64,000 nucleotides of DNA from Zhongshania marina (GCF_002915595.1 NZ_PQGG01000031.1:124001-188000); one strand, 5' to 3'; counted from the first letter of the stretch, positions 12,147 through 21,945 are shown. Numbers and translations: made by a program. The notes: generated by a model from the sequence alone, not told the origin.

Positions 12147-14132
12147 ATGAACCAACATTCCCTAGTTCGCGTATTTATTGCCTGTGCAATAGCCATATCA
12201 CTTGCGATACCCGTACAAGCAAGTATATGGAATACCGACGAACTTCCTGTGGTATTAACTCCCGCCAAATTAAAACAAAACCGCAGTGAAGTGCCGGCCA
12301 GCGTAAGTGTTATAGATCGCGAAATGATTAACGCTTCTGGCCTTAAAGAAATCCCCGAGTTGTTTAGACTAATTCCAGGAACCTCTGTTGGTGCTCGAGA
12401 CGGTTGGAATTACGTCGTCAGTTATCACGGCACAAACTATCGCGACTCTCGCCGAATGCAAGTGCTTATAGATGGACGATCAGTATATCAGTCTGGTTTA
12501 GCCACCGTTGATTGGAATGACATACCCATCACCATACAAGATATTGAACGTATTGAAATAGTACGCGGGCCTTCAAGTGCAAGTTACGGCGCCAATGCTT
12601 TTTTAGGTGTTATTAATATCATTACTCGCCATCCAAGCGATATAAATAAATTTGAAGGCAATATTTTAAGTGGAACTGAAAATACCGAAAACTATAGAGT
12701 AAGTTACGCGGACGATTTTCTAAATGGAAGCTACCGCATCACCCTTGCTAGTATTCACGATGATGGTTTCGATATTAACAGAAGCGGCGATGAGCGCTTG
12801 GACAGCAAATCTAGTCAGCTTTTTAATAGTAGATACGAAACACATATTAGCAATTACGCTATTAGCATTGGCCTAGGATATAAATCCGGTGAGATCACTG
12901 ACGACTATTCTGATATCGACGTCTCACCCCCGAATACAGAAACAGATGATTATTATTTTTCGTCAAAAATTGAAAAAGAAATATCAGAAACACATCAACT
13001 AGCACTGAAATATAATTTTTCAGCGCAAAAACAAATTCATCGGTGGACTGTAGCAATTCCTCCGTCATTCGCAGGGTTAATCAACAACCCTTCGCCACTT
13101 GTATTAGTAGACGCTAATGAAGACTTACGCGCTACTCGTCAAGACATAGATATACAAGACACCTATATATGGAATGAAAATTTAAGGTCAGTAGCCGGGA
13201 TTCACCTTAAGAAATCCCGAGTATCATCAGAAACTTATTACGGCACAACGCTAAGCAGTAATAACTACCAAATATATTTTAATATTGAAAAAAAATTCGC
13301 GGATAAATTTTCTATCAATACTGGCGGCTCCTATGAATATGAACAACGCATAGGGAAAACTTTTTCGCCTAGAATTTCTAGCCATTATCACATCAATAAA
13401 AACCATAGCCTCAGGGCAATCTACTCTGAAGCAATAAGAACACCAGACTTATTAGAAAGCTCAGCAAACTGGACCTATACCGGCCGTAATGTGCGGCCCG
13501 CACCAGATGGCCAAACCACTGGTAAACTTATTCAGAGTGCGCTTGGTAATCCTGACGTTAAGCCCGAAAGAATAGAATCACGAGAAATAGGCTACTACGG
13601 AAATTTTACGCAATACCATCTGCAATGGGATGTAAAAATATTTTACGACCAACTCGACAGACTCATATCTAATGCAATATCTCTTGAAAGATTTAATCCA
13701 ATTAACAACGGCAATTTAAAATTATCTGGAATAGAAACCGAAATCGATTACCGACCAAATCATAAATGGTTAATACATGCCAGCTATGCCTACATCAAAA
13801 ATAAGGCATACAGTAATAGCTCTCTACCATTTACAAAAAGCACTGAAGAAAGCTTTACACCTAAAAATTCTGCCAGCGCTTTAATAAGCTACCGTACAAA
13901 TGGAAATATTCAATTTTCACTTGCTCAGTACTATGCCAGATCAATAGGTACATCACAGAATAAGTTTTCGCGAAGTGATATTAAGGTATCGAAGACTATA
14001 AAATGCCAAAGTAGCGAAATTGAGCTTTCATATATTGGTCAATACCGACACGACGACGATAGTGAGCTGTTAAGCGACAATATCTACCGAGACAAACTTC
14101 GTCAGTTTATTGGTATTAATTTTAAGTACTAG
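12147..14132 (+). CDS. TonB-dependent outer-membrane receptor
   Basis: 661 residues from ATG at 12147 with AAGGA 7 bp upstream; a TTG two codons earlier is less likely. A signal peptide ends near 'AIPVQASIW'. The plug domain follows ('SVSVIDREMI', 'ALIPGTSVG'-like region, 'IEIVRGPSSASYGANAFLGVINIIT'-type block) and then a barrel ending in aromatic Tyr ('GINFKY'). The family imports scarce ligands using TonB energy; this one resembles the BtuB/FepA-like plug group. It is AT-rich compared with mnmE and mnmG and is followed at once by a solute-binding protein and a hybrid kinase, so it may feed a sensory circuit. No cobalamin riboswitch fits in the 76-bp upstream gap. Confidence 0.9.
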   Translation: MNQHSLVRVFIACAIAISLAIPVQASIWNTDELPVVLTPAKLKQNRSEVPASVSVIDREMINASGLKEIPELFRLIPGTSVGARDGWNYVVSYHGTNYRDSRRMQVLIDGRSVYQSGLATVDWNDIPITIQDIERIEIVRGPSSASYGANAFLGVINIITRHPSDINKFEGNILSGTENTENYRVSYADDFLNGSYRITLASIHDDGFDINRSGDERLDSKSSQLFNSRYETHISNYAISIGLGYKSGEITDDYSDIDVSPPNTETDDYYFSSKIEKEISETHQLALKYNFSAQKQIHRWTVAIPPSFAGLINNPSPLVLVDANEDLRATRQDIDIQDTYIWNENLRSVAGIHLKKSRVSSETYYGTTLSSNNYQIYFNIEKKFADKFSINTGGSYEYEQRIGKTFSPRISSHYHINKNHSLRAIYSEAIRTPDLLESSANWTYTGRNVRPAPDGQTTGKLIQSALGNPDVKPERIESREIGYYGNFTQYHLQWDVKIFYDQLDRLISNAISLERFNPINNGNLKLSGIETEIDYRPNHKWLIHASYAYIKNKAYSNSSLPFTKSTEESFTPKNSASALISYRTNGNIQFSLAQYYARSIGTSQNKFSRSDIKVSKTIKCQSSEIELSYIGQYRHDDDSELLSDNIYRDKLRQFIGINFKY

Positions 14133-14159
14133 CGTTCACAAGAGTCAGGGAATAGCCTC

Positions 14160-15041
14160 TTGATTAAACTGTTTTACGGAATAGTCATAACAACGTTATG
14201 TTTAGCTTCGACGTTGGCGAGCAGCGATGAAAAAATAATCGTCGATCTTGTTTTACCCGCAAAAAACAGTTCGCTCGATTCACTAGCAAAAAAAATTACC
14301 GACAATCCCCATTTCTCAGTAAATACCCATATTAATATTTTACCTAGCAGTGACAGCAAGGGTGATGTATTAATCGTTGTCTCAGAAAAGCTATTTTCAT
14401 TACTTGATAATGAAAACTATAAGGCAAAATTTGCACTGTACGTTAATTCAAATGAATTTCGACAATCTGGCATAAGCAATGTTTCTGCATTGTATTCTGA
14501 CCAACCATTACTCAGACAAATATTACTTATAAACGCAATATTTAAAAACAAACAAACCCAGCTTGGGATTGCATACAAAGATCCTTATTACGAAAAGGAA
14601 TTCGAAGATTATTCATCTAAATTTCCCAACATATCCATAAATTCTAAAAAAATAATTGGTAACAATTTTGTAAGAGATATAAATAGAATAATTCAGAAAA
14701 ACGATGTTCTATTAAGCAACTCCGAAAACGATATTTATAACTCCAAAACAATAAGATCAATACTACTTAGCAGTTATCGACACCAAACTATCGTCATCGG
14801 GCCAAATGAGGGCTTTGTCGCTGCAGGCGCATTGGGAACAGTATTCAGCACACCAGATCAATATGCAAAAAAAATAATAGCAATGGTTAATAGCTATATA
14901 GAAACGGGAGAATTACCTGATTCTCAATATCCAGATAATTTTAATGTGAAAATAAATTATAGCGTTTCAGAATCTTTAGGTCTTAGCATCCCTAAAGAGG
15001 AAGATTTAAAAAATAGTATCCTAATAGATTGGATAGAATAA
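14160..15041 (+). CDS. periplasmic solute-binding protein, ABC-type-like, no cognate permease
   Basis: 293 residues from TTG at 14160, with an N-terminal signal ('LFYGIVITTLCLASTLASS'). The C-terminal half ('GPNEGFVAAGALGTVFSTP', 'YPDNFNVKINYSVSESLGL') resembles the ABC_sub_bind family (PF04392). No ABC permease or ATPase is nearby. It lies between a TonB receptor and a membrane histidine kinase, 2 bp before the kinase ATG, so a role as ligand-presenting protein for the kinase is plausible. That role is inference. Very AT-rich, with many AAA/ATA codons. Confidence 0.7.
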   Translation: MIKLFYGIVITTLCLASTLASSDEKIIVDLVLPAKNSSLDSLAKKITDNPHFSVNTHINILPSSDSKGDVLIVVSEKLFSLLDNENYKAKFALYVNSNEFRQSGISNVSALYSDQPLLRQILLINAIFKNKQTQLGIAYKDPYYEKEFEDYSSKFPNISINSKKIIGNNFVRDINRIIQKNDVLLSNSENDIYNSKTIRSILLSSYRHQTIVIGPNEGFVAAGALGTVFSTPDQYAKKIIAMVNSYIETGELPDSQYPDNFNVKINYSVSESLGLSIPKEEDLKNSILIDWIE

Positions 15042-15043
15042 GT

Positions 15044-16951
15044 ATGTTAACTAGATTTAGAAAAAACACTCTATTTCAACAAATACTTATAGCTGGAGTA
15101 TCCCCAGCGCTATTACTATTTTTTTCATTATTTACTTACTCACTTGTCACCCGTTTAAATGACGCATCACAAAGCCAACTAGAGATAGCCACAAGAATTG
15201 CAGAAAATATTGCAGCCTCAAGTGAACTAGCGATTATAAGTGACAATGAATCACAACTCTTAGATATTATGCGTTCAGCATTATCAAAAGATATTATTGC
15301 AATATCAATTGTAAACTCCCTCACAGGAAACCAATCATACTTAAAATCAAATAATAAAAACCAGCAAGCCACCGAATCACTATCTGTACCTATATATCAA
15401 AGCAGTATAGAAATAAATGATGCTATAACTGGCGATACCGACAATAGTTCAGATGCGCCAACTATTATCGGTGAAGTACGTATAGAGAGATCCACTGATC
15501 AACTCTCTAAACTTCAACAAAAAATAATTGTCGTTTCCAGCGTCATCGGTGTGCTATCTATATCTTTATGCATTCTTATGGCTTGGCTTATAAGTCGTAG
15601 ACTTTCCAAGCCACTAGCAGAAATTAACTATTTTACAAAGAATATTTCTGCAGGAAACCTAGGTCACAGACTTACTGTTCAAGGCGAAGGAGAATTGGCT
15701 GAACTGCAAAACCACATCAATGAAATGGCTAAAAGTTTAGAATCACATCAATTAGAACTTACGAATAAGCTAGCGCAATTGGAAGTTGCAAAAGCGGAAG
15801 CAGATGCCGCGAACAATGCGAAAAGTTTATTTTTAGCAACCATGACCCACGAATTAAGAACGCCAATGAACGGTGCTCTTGGAATGCTTCAATTACTGTC
15901 AACAACCGAACTAAATCAAGAACAAAATCACTATATAGAAATTGCTAAAAGCTCTAGCGAGCACCTTCTCAATATCGTTAATAATATTTTAGATTTTTCA
16001 AAAATAGAAAAGGGCGATTTAAAACTTGATAAACGACTTTTTTCGCCTACTAGCCTATTTGATACATTGCTTACGCCACTTGCCTACGAAGCAAAAGAAA
16101 AGGGTTTAGAATTTAATTACGTCATTAGCCCAGAACTTCAGAATATTGAGATTTATGGCGACGATACCCGCATAAAGCAAATAATTCTTAATCTTGCCTC
16201 TAATGCGGTGAAATTTACCCATGATGGGAGTATCGCCATCGCCTTGCAGGGAAAACCTATAAATCAACACCAACTTAAAGTGACACTTACTGTCACCGAT
16301 ACTGGAATAGGGATAGAGGAGGCTATTCACAATAGCGTTTTCGACAGTTTTTATCAGGCCGACGGCTCAAACCAACGTCGCTATGGCGGATCGGGACTAG
16401 GACTTGCCATAGTAAAACGACTGTGTGAGTTAATGAATGCAAGCATTCAAATGACGAGTACAGTAAGTAAGGGCAGCCAATTTACCATTAGCTGGCATTG
16501 TGAGTACAAAGAACAAGTAGATGAAGCTGCCCATGACGTAGCAGTGCCAACTAGCATTCTTGCCGGAAAAAAAGTTTTGATCGTAGAAGACAATCCCGTC
16601 AACCAAATGCTTGTTGCCAATATTGTAAAACGGTGGGATATGCAGGTTATAACCAGCAATAATGGCGAAGAATGCCTACACGCTTTGCAACAGCAAAAGG
16701 TAGACCTGATCTTAATGGACCTCCAAATGCCGGTAATGGACGGCTACGAAACATGTAAGCAAATACGCCAACAAGCAGAATTAGCCTCCCTTCCCATTAT
16801 TGCCTTAACCGCCAACAGCGTCCAAGAAGACAAAGATCGCTGCTTTGCTGTCGGCATGAACGATTTCCTAAGTAAACCTGTATCGATCCACACCTTAAAT
16901 GAAAAAGTACGCTATTGGATAAGCGCAACAAGGCGGGACAACAGCCATTAA
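15044..16951 (+). CDS. hybrid sensor histidine kinase / response regulator (BarA/GacS-like layout)
   Basis: 635 residues from ATG at 15044, right after the upstream stop; a TTG at 15029 overlaps the neighbour. Layout: membrane helix 1 (about 13-35), periplasmic domain to about 160, helix 2 (about 161-184), HAMP (about 185-237), coiled coil, HisKA with phospho-His269 in 'MTHELRTPMNG', HATPase ('NLASNAVKFTHDG', 'GGSGLGLAIVK'), and a receiver with Asp559 in 'LILMDLQMPVMDGYE'. The N terminus looks like the BarA/GacS sensor region, but there is no HPt domain at the C terminus, so a separate phosphotransfer partner is needed. No output regulator is adjacent. Confidence 0.88.
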   Translation: MLTRFRKNTLFQQILIAGVSPALLLFFSLFTYSLVTRLNDASQSQLEIATRIAENIAASSELAIISDNESQLLDIMRSALSKDIIAISIVNSLTGNQSYLKSNNKNQQATESLSVPIYQSSIEINDAITGDTDNSSDAPTIIGEVRIERSTDQLSKLQQKIIVVSSVIGVLSISLCILMAWLISRRLSKPLAEINYFTKNISAGNLGHRLTVQGEGELAELQNHINEMAKSLESHQLELTNKLAQLEVAKAEADAANNAKSLFLATMTHELRTPMNGALGMLQLLSTTELNQEQNHYIEIAKSSSEHLLNIVNNILDFSKIEKGDLKLDKRLFSPTSLFDTLLTPLAYEAKEKGLEFNYVISPELQNIEIYGDDTRIKQIILNLASNAVKFTHDGSIAIALQGKPINQHQLKVTLTVTDTGIGIEEAIHNSVFDSFYQADGSNQRRYGGSGLGLAIVKRLCELMNASIQMTSTVSKGSQFTISWHCEYKEQVDEAAHDVAVPTSILAGKKVLIVEDNPVNQMLVANIVKRWDMQVITSNNGEECLHALQQQKVDLILMDLQMPVMDGYETCKQIRQQAELASLPIIALTANSVQEDKDRCFAVGMNDFLSKPVSIHTLNEKVRYWISATRRDNSH

Positions 16952-17011
16952 AGAGGTGGATAAGTAGCTAACATATCCTTGCTTACCCACAAGCAAAAAT
17001 AAAACCCAAAC

Positions 17012-17020
17012 TTATCCACA
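17012..17020 (+). promoter_or_regulatory. DnaA box, perfect (upstream of mnmG)
   Basis: TTATCCACA matches the consensus TTATNCACA exactly. Confidence 0.8.
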
Positions 17021-17060
17021 TTTCACCCACAGACGATCAGCATGATTCTGACATCATATC

Positions 17061-17069
17061 TGTGGATAA
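17061..17069 (-). promoter_or_regulatory. DnaA box, perfect, inverted (upstream of mnmG)
   Basis: TGTGGATAA is the exact inverse of the box at 17012, and the AT-rich block begins just after it. Confidence 0.8.
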
Positions 17070-17303
17070 AACCCCTAGTTATCATTCCTATAAATTCATA
17101 TTTATCAATGTCTTAAGTATGTTATTAACAAAATGGGCTTCCTTAATAACTATATTTAGAATAAAGAAATAAGATATTAAGAATACATATGTATATACAT
17201 AATAAATTAAACAGACTTGATTAAAATTTCACCAATTCATTGCAGGACTCATAGATCCACGTATAATTTCGCGTCTTCATTCATACTCATTCTCAGGTGT
17301 TTC

Positions 17304-19196
17304 GTGGATTATCCGCAAAGCTACGACGTAATTGTTATTGGTGGTGGTCACGCTGGTACCGAGGCCGCTCTCGCTGCAGCCCGAATGGGTTGTGCGACTC
17401 TACTTCTTACCCACAATATCGAGACCTTGGGACAAATGTCCTGCAACCCAGCTATTGGCGGTATCGGTAAAAGCCATCTTGTTAAAGAAATAGATGCTCT
17501 TGGTGGCGCAATGGCTAAAGCCACCGATCTAGGCGGTATTCAATTTCGAGTCTTAAATGCTCGCAAGGGCCCAGCAGTACGAGCAACACGAGCACAAGCA
17601 GACCGAATTCTCTATAAAGCAGCGATACGCTCCATACTTGAGAACCAGCCTAATTTAGCTATTTTTCAGCAAGCTGTTGACGATTTAATTTTTGAAAATG
17701 AAGAAGTTAGAGGCGTTGTCACTAATATAGGTCTGCGCTTTTTTAGTAAAACCGTAGTATTAACCGCGGGAACATTTTTGGGTGGCAAAATCCATATTGG
17801 ATTAGATAACCACAGCGGCGGTCGCGCGGGAGATCCTCCATCACTCGCTTTAGCACAAAGATTGCGAGAACTACCATTCCGTGTTGATAGATTGAAGACC
17901 GGTACGCCACCGAGAATTGATGCAAAAACTGTCAACTTTGAGGGCTTAGAAGCACAATGGGGAGATACCCCAAGACCTGTAATGTCTTATTTGGGCAATC
18001 AGCAGCAACATCCACAGCAAGTCTGTTGCTGGATTAGCCACACCAATGAAAAAACCCACGAAATTATTCGCGGTGGCCTAGATCGCTCCCCCATGTATAC
18101 CGGTGTTATTGAGGGAATTGGACCACGGTATTGTCCATCGATAGAGGATAAGGTTCACCGCTTTGCGGATAAAAACTCTCATCAGGTATTTATAGAACCA
18201 GAAGGCCTGAACACCCATGAGTTGTACCCCAATGGCATATCAACCAGCTTGCCGTTTGATGTTCAATTAAACCTCGTTCGCTCGATCAAAGGGTTTGAAA
18301 ATGCCCATATGACCCGTCCAGGCTATGCAATTGAATATGATTTCTTTGAACCGCGAGATTTGAAATATTCATTAGAAACCAAATTTATACGGGGTTTGTT
18401 CTTTGCTGGCCAAATTAACGGCACCACAGGTTACGAAGAAGCTGCTGCGCAGGGCTTATTAGCAGGGGCGAACGCAGCTTTGCAGGCTCAAGGCAAAGAG
18501 GCCTGGTGTCCGCGTAGGGACGAAGCTTATATCGGGGTATTGGTAGACGATCTCATTACAATGGGCACCCGTGAACCGTATCGCATGTTTACCTCACGAG
18601 CGGAATATCGCCTATTGTTACGTGAAGATAATGCCGACTTACGGTTAACCGAGAAGGGTAGGGAGTTAGGCTTAGTCGATGATACTAGATGGGCCGCTTT
18701 CACTGAAAAATGTGAAAATATAGAGCGTGAACGCTCGCGCCTAGCTTCGTTTTGGATACAACCAGGCAGTGATGCTGCGCAAGCACTGAGTGCAAAAATC
18801 GAGAAGCCGCTAAGCCACGAATACAATTTGTTAGATTTACTTAAACGGCCAGAACTAAAATACGCGGATATTGCTGCCTTGGTAGCTGAGCCAGAAGATG
18901 CAGTCTGTGAGCAGGTAAGTGAACAGATTGAAATCGGTGTGAAATACGCGGGCTATATCGATAGACAACAGGAAGAAATCGACCGTTTGCGTCGCTACGA
19001 AAACACCAGATTACCACTGGATTTCGATTATTCCATTATTGAAGGCTTGTCTAACGAGGTGAAACAAAAGCTCGGCAATACCCGCCCGCAAACCTTGGCG
19101 CAGGCTTCGCGTATTCCGGGTGTAACGCCAGCGGCGGTGTCCTTGTTACTGATTTATTTGAAAAAACGCGGATTGCTAGATAGGAAGTCAGCCTGA
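17304..19196 (+). CDS. mnmG: tRNA uridine-5-carboxymethylaminomethyl modification enzyme, FAD-binding
   Basis: 630 residues from GTG at 17304, with AGGTG a few bases upstream; E. coli MnmG has 629. The frame is open to 17217 but that extension is not family-like. It binds FAD ('[14 protein letters not shown]') and methylenetetrahydrofolate and, with MnmE, modifies wobble U34. Other markers are '[20 protein letters not shown]', 'RLKTGTPPR' and '[13 protein letters not shown]'. Its stop is immediately followed by the rsmG start. Confidence 0.97.
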   Translation: MDYPQSYDVIVIGGGHAGTEAALAAARMGCATLLLTHNIETLGQMSCNPAIGGIGKSHLVKEIDALGGAMAKATDLGGIQFRVLNARKGPAVRATRAQADRILYKAAIRSILENQPNLAIFQQAVDDLIFENEEVRGVVTNIGLRFFSKTVVLTAGTFLGGKIHIGLDNHSGGRAGDPPSLALAQRLRELPFRVDRLKTGTPPRIDAKTVNFEGLEAQWGDTPRPVMSYLGNQQQHPQQVCCWISHTNEKTHEIIRGGLDRSPMYTGVIEGIGPRYCPSIEDKVHRFADKNSHQVFIEPEGLNTHELYPNGISTSLPFDVQLNLVRSIKGFENAHMTRPGYAIEYDFFEPRDLKYSLETKFIRGLFFAGQINGTTGYEEAAAQGLLAGANAALQAQGKEAWCPRRDEAYIGVLVDDLITMGTREPYRMFTSRAEYRLLLREDNADLRLTEKGRELGLVDDTRWAAFTEKCENIERERSRLASFWIQPGSDAAQALSAKIEKPLSHEYNLLDLLKRPELKYADIAALVAEPEDAVCEQVSEQIEIGVKYAGYIDRQQEEIDRLRRYENTRLPLDFDYSIIEGLSNEVKQKLGNTRPQTLAQASRIPGVTPAAVSLLLIYLKKRGLLDRKSA

Positions 19197-19823
19197 GTGG
19201 AAGGAATTAAACAAAGGCTGCTAAAAGGGATAGCGGAATTAGGCTTAGTGCTAAGTGATCAACAAATTGAATTACTGATCACTTACCTAAATTTGCTGCA
19301 GAAATGGAATAAAGCCTACAACCTAACCGCTATTCGCGACCCAGACGTGATGGTGAGTAAGCATCTACTCGATAGTTTGAGTGTTGCGCCTTATATAACT
19401 GCTAATAGCTACCTAGATGTAGGGACGGGGGCGGGATTACCAGGTATTCCGCTGGCAATTATGTATCCTGAAAAGCAATTTTCCCTACTTGATAGCAATG
19501 GAAAAAAAACGCGTTTTTTAATTGAGGCGCGCCAGCATCTCAAACTCTCCAATGTCAGTATTCATTCGGAGCGGGTCGAGCAGTTTGAAGCACAGACCCC
19601 TTACGACGGAATACTATCCCGTGCTTTTGCGTCCTTACACGATATGGTGTTGGGTTGTGAAAACCATCTTGCCCCAGATGGCAGGCTATACGCGATGAAG
19701 GGTGTTTTTCCTGATTCAGAGTTGAGTCAACTACCAAAACACTTTATCGTCGAGCATTCTTATTCGCTATCGGTGCCAAATGTGGACGAAGAGAGGCATT
19801 TATTGGTGCTAGCTCGCCGTTAA
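19197..19823 (+). CDS. rsmG: 16S rRNA (guanine-527-N7)-methyltransferase
   Basis: 208 residues from a GTG that directly follows the mnmG stop, so translation is probably coupled. It methylates G527 of 16S rRNA. The SAM site reads 'LDVGTGAGLPGIPLAI', and 'WNKAYNLTAI' near the N terminus is a family mark. Standard mnmG-rsmG-parA order. Confidence 0.96.
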   Translation: MEGIKQRLLKGIAELGLVLSDQQIELLITYLNLLQKWNKAYNLTAIRDPDVMVSKHLLDSLSVAPYITANSYLDVGTGAGLPGIPLAIMYPEKQFSLLDSNGKKTRFLIEARQHLKLSNVSIHSERVEQFEAQTPYDGILSRAFASLHDMVLGCENHLAPDGRLYAMKGVFPDSELSQLPKHFIVEHSYSLSVPNVDEERHLLVLARR

Positions 19824-20036
19824 ATTATTGGCTTAAAAGCACTATTTACACTTAGCGGACTACCCCTTTTTGCTAGAGCGATAATAGAGCAAGTATGGGA
19901 GTTTATATTGGTAAACGACCAGCAGCAGGGCCCATGCCGCTAACAGAGTGGGTGTTTTGCTAGCGATTTAAGCTAGCCAAAAAGTAAAAGAGCAGTTAAA
20001 CATAGGTCTCTCAAAGTAAAACTTAAGGAAAATCCA
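19824..20036. other. rsmG-parA intergenic region
   Basis: 213 bp. Holds an imperfect CTAGC/GCTAG hairpin at 19960-19976 without a T-run and a clear AAGGA ribosome site just before parA; no convincing promoter is seen. Confidence 0.3.
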
Positions 20037-20843
20037 GTGGCCAAGGTCTACGCAATTACCAATCAGAAAGGTGGTGTCGGCAAAACGACGACTAGCGTAA
20101 ATTTGGCCGCGTCTTTAGCTGCAACAAAGCGGCGCATCTTACTGGTAGATTTAGACCCGCAAGGCAATGCCACTATGGGTTGCGGCATAGACAAAAGCAG
20201 CCTTGAATATTCAGTTTATGACGTTTTGGTGGCAAGTAAAGCCATAGGCGAGTGCATAGTTGAGGCACCGGAGAGCGGCTTTTCGGTATTGCCCGCAAAC
20301 CAAGACCTTACCGCTGCAGAAGTAGAATTAATCAATGAGATCGGTCGGGAATTTCGTCTGCGGGAGGCATTGGCCACTGTTGCCGATCAATATGACTATA
20401 TTTTGATCGACTGTCCGCCATCGCTCAACATGCTAACAGTAAATGCTCTAGCCGCATCGACAGGCGTTATTATTCCTATGCAATGTGAATACTACGCATT
20501 GGAAGGCTTAAGCGCCCTGATAAATACCGTAAATCGCGTGAAGCAGTTGATAAATCCTGTGCTCGAAATCGAGGGGATACTGCGAACAATGTACGACGGC
20601 CGCAATAGCTTGACTAACCAAGTTACCGACGAATTGCGTCGTCACTTCGGCAATAAGGTTTACAGTACGGTTATCCCCAGAAACGTGCGTCTTGCTGAAG
20701 CGCCTAGCCACGGTTTACCTATTTTATTTTATGATAAGCAATCTAAGGGTGCCTTGGCTTACTTGGCATTAGCGGGCGAAGTGCTCCGTCGAGCGGCATC
20801 TGATACTAGCGCGAACACACAGGCTGAACAGATTCATGGTTAA
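20037..20843 (+). CDS. parA: chromosome-partitioning ATPase ParA
   Basis: 268 residues from GTG at 20037 with TTAAGGAAA upstream. The deviant Walker A 'KGGVGKTTT' near the N terminus, 'LVDLDPQGNAT' and 'DYILIDCPPSLNMLT' mark the Soj/ParA family. It moves ParB-bound parS copies during segregation. It overlaps parB by 8 bases. The target sites are two parS-like sequences in recF. Confidence 0.96.
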   Translation: MAKVYAITNQKGGVGKTTTSVNLAASLAATKRRILLVDLDPQGNATMGCGIDKSSLEYSVYDVLVASKAIGECIVEAPESGFSVLPANQDLTAAEVELINEIGREFRLREALATVADQYDYILIDCPPSLNMLTVNALAASTGVIIPMQCEYYALEGLSALINTVNRVKQLINPVLEIEGILRTMYDGRNSLTNQVTDELRRHFGNKVYSTVIPRNVRLAEAPSHGLPILFYDKQSKGALAYLALAGEVLRRAASDTSANTQAEQIHG

Positions 20844-21768
20844 AAAACGAGGATTGGGCCGCGGGCTCGACGCATTGCTCGGTGCCTCTGCGACACCGGT
20901 AGCGATAAACCCAGAAGTGGGAATGGCAGATGATGCCACGCCAAACCCCAATAATACGGTGGAAGCGGAGTCAGCTACAGTTAGCGACGGCACATTGCGC
21001 AATTTACCCGTCGAGTTTATGCAGCGTGGTCGCTATCAACCACGTCGGGATATGCAACCGGAAGCACTGGAAGAGTTAGCAAACTCCATACGCTCACAGG
21101 GTATTATGCAGCCCATCGTGGTTCGTCCAATTGAAGGCGGTCGCTACGAGATTATTGCCGGCGAACGCCGCTGGCGGGCCTCCCAGCTGGCAGGTTTAGA
21201 TTCCGTGCCGGCACTGATACGCGATGTTGCAGATGAAGCCGCAGCGGCAATGGCGTTAATCGAGAACTTGCAGCGTGAAGACCTAAACCCCATGGAAGAA
21301 GCCCTTGCCATGGTGCGTCTGCAAAAGGAATTTGAGTTAACCCACGCGGAAATTGCCCAATTAGTCGGTAAATCTCGAACCACCATCACCAATTTACTCA
21401 GACTGACCGGGCTTCGTGAAGAAGTTCAAAAGCTATTGGAAAACGGCGATATAGAAATGGGTCATGCTCGGGCCTTGCTCGGCGTTGCTCAGGAGCAACA
21501 ATCTGCAGCGGCATCAATGGTCGTTAGTAAGGGACTGTCGGTACGACAGACCGAAGCACTGGTAAGGCGGCTAGCGGAAGAAAAATTGCAAGATAAAAGC
21601 AAAAAGCCGGCAGCACTGGATCCCGATATAAAACAATTACAAGAAAGTCTGTCAGAGCGCCTAGGCTCTCCTGTTTCAATACAACATAGCGCCAAGGGGC
21701 GGGGTACTCTCACCATCAAGTACACCAACCTAGATGAACTTGACGGCATTTTGAATCACATAAAATAG
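20836..21768 (+). CDS. parB: chromosome-partitioning protein ParB
   Basis: 310 residues starting 'MVKKRGLGRGLDALLG', the ParA-stimulating N-terminal motif. The CTPase/ParB-N domain carries 'YEIIAGERRWRASQLAG' and 'NLQREDLNPMEEA'; the KorB-type helix-turn-helix is 'LTHAEIAQLVGKSRTTITNLLRL'-like (about residues 175-200); the C-terminal dimer domain ends the protein. It binds parS, here at 3794-3809 and 4457-4472. Confidence 0.96.
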   Translation: MVKKRGLGRGLDALLGASATPVAINPEVGMADDATPNPNNTVEAESATVSDGTLRNLPVEFMQRGRYQPRRDMQPEALEELANSIRSQGIMQPIVVRPIEGGRYEIIAGERRWRASQLAGLDSVPALIRDVADEAAAAMALIENLQREDLNPMEEALAMVRLQKEFELTHAEIAQLVGKSRTTITNLLRLTGLREEVQKLLENGDIEMGHARALLGVAQEQQSAAASMVVSKGLSVRQTEALVRRLAEEKLQDKSKKPAALDPDIKQLQESLSERLGSPVSIQHSAKGRGTLTIKYTNLDELDGILNHIK

Positions 21769-21884
21769 CTTATTTTGTGTACAGCTAAACAGAGCTCTAC
21801 ATTATGTGGTGTTTTCTGGAGTAATTAAGGCAAGCAAGATCCTTAAATTACTGATTGTAGGGCGATAAATAGATTTGGTGAATA

Positions 21885-21902
21885 TATGACATAAATGTCA
21901 TA
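21885..21902. promoter_or_regulatory. palindromic site upstream of the atp promoter
   Basis: TATGACAT-AA-ATGTCATA: 8-bp perfect inverted arms with 2-bp spacing, ending 14 bp before the -35 of the atp promoter. The position suits an activator or repressor. It recalls CRP/FNR-family operators but does not match their standard consensus. Confidence 0.5.
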
Positions 21903-21916
21903 AGCACTTAAATCGG

Positions 21917-21945
21917 TTGAACATTAGCCACTTTGCCCCTATAAT
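21917..21945 (+). promoter_or_regulatory. sigma-70 promoter of the atp operon
   Basis: -35 TTGAAC (21917-21922), 17-bp spacer, perfect -10 TATAAT (21940-21945), 67 bp before the atpI start. Confidence 0.8.

Larger units (their letters stand above)
16952..17303. other. second DnaA-box-rich, AT-rich intergenic region upstream of mnmG
   Basis: A 352-bp gap with perfect DnaA boxes at 17012-17020 (TTATCCACA) and 17061-17069 (TGTGGATAA), near matches GGTGGATAA at 16955-16963 and TTACCCACA at 16983-16991, and then a very AT-rich stretch to about 17216. This resembles an origin of the E. coli type, which lies beside mnmG (gidA). Both flanking genes point right, so it is less likely than 7765-8214 to be the main origin. 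It could be a DnaA-titration or regulatory site, or an ancestral or second origin element. Confidence 0.6.

Noticed and set aside
19960-19976. Hairpin upstream of parA as a terminator for rsmG
   Set aside because: Short imperfect stem, no T-run; kept only as a remark.
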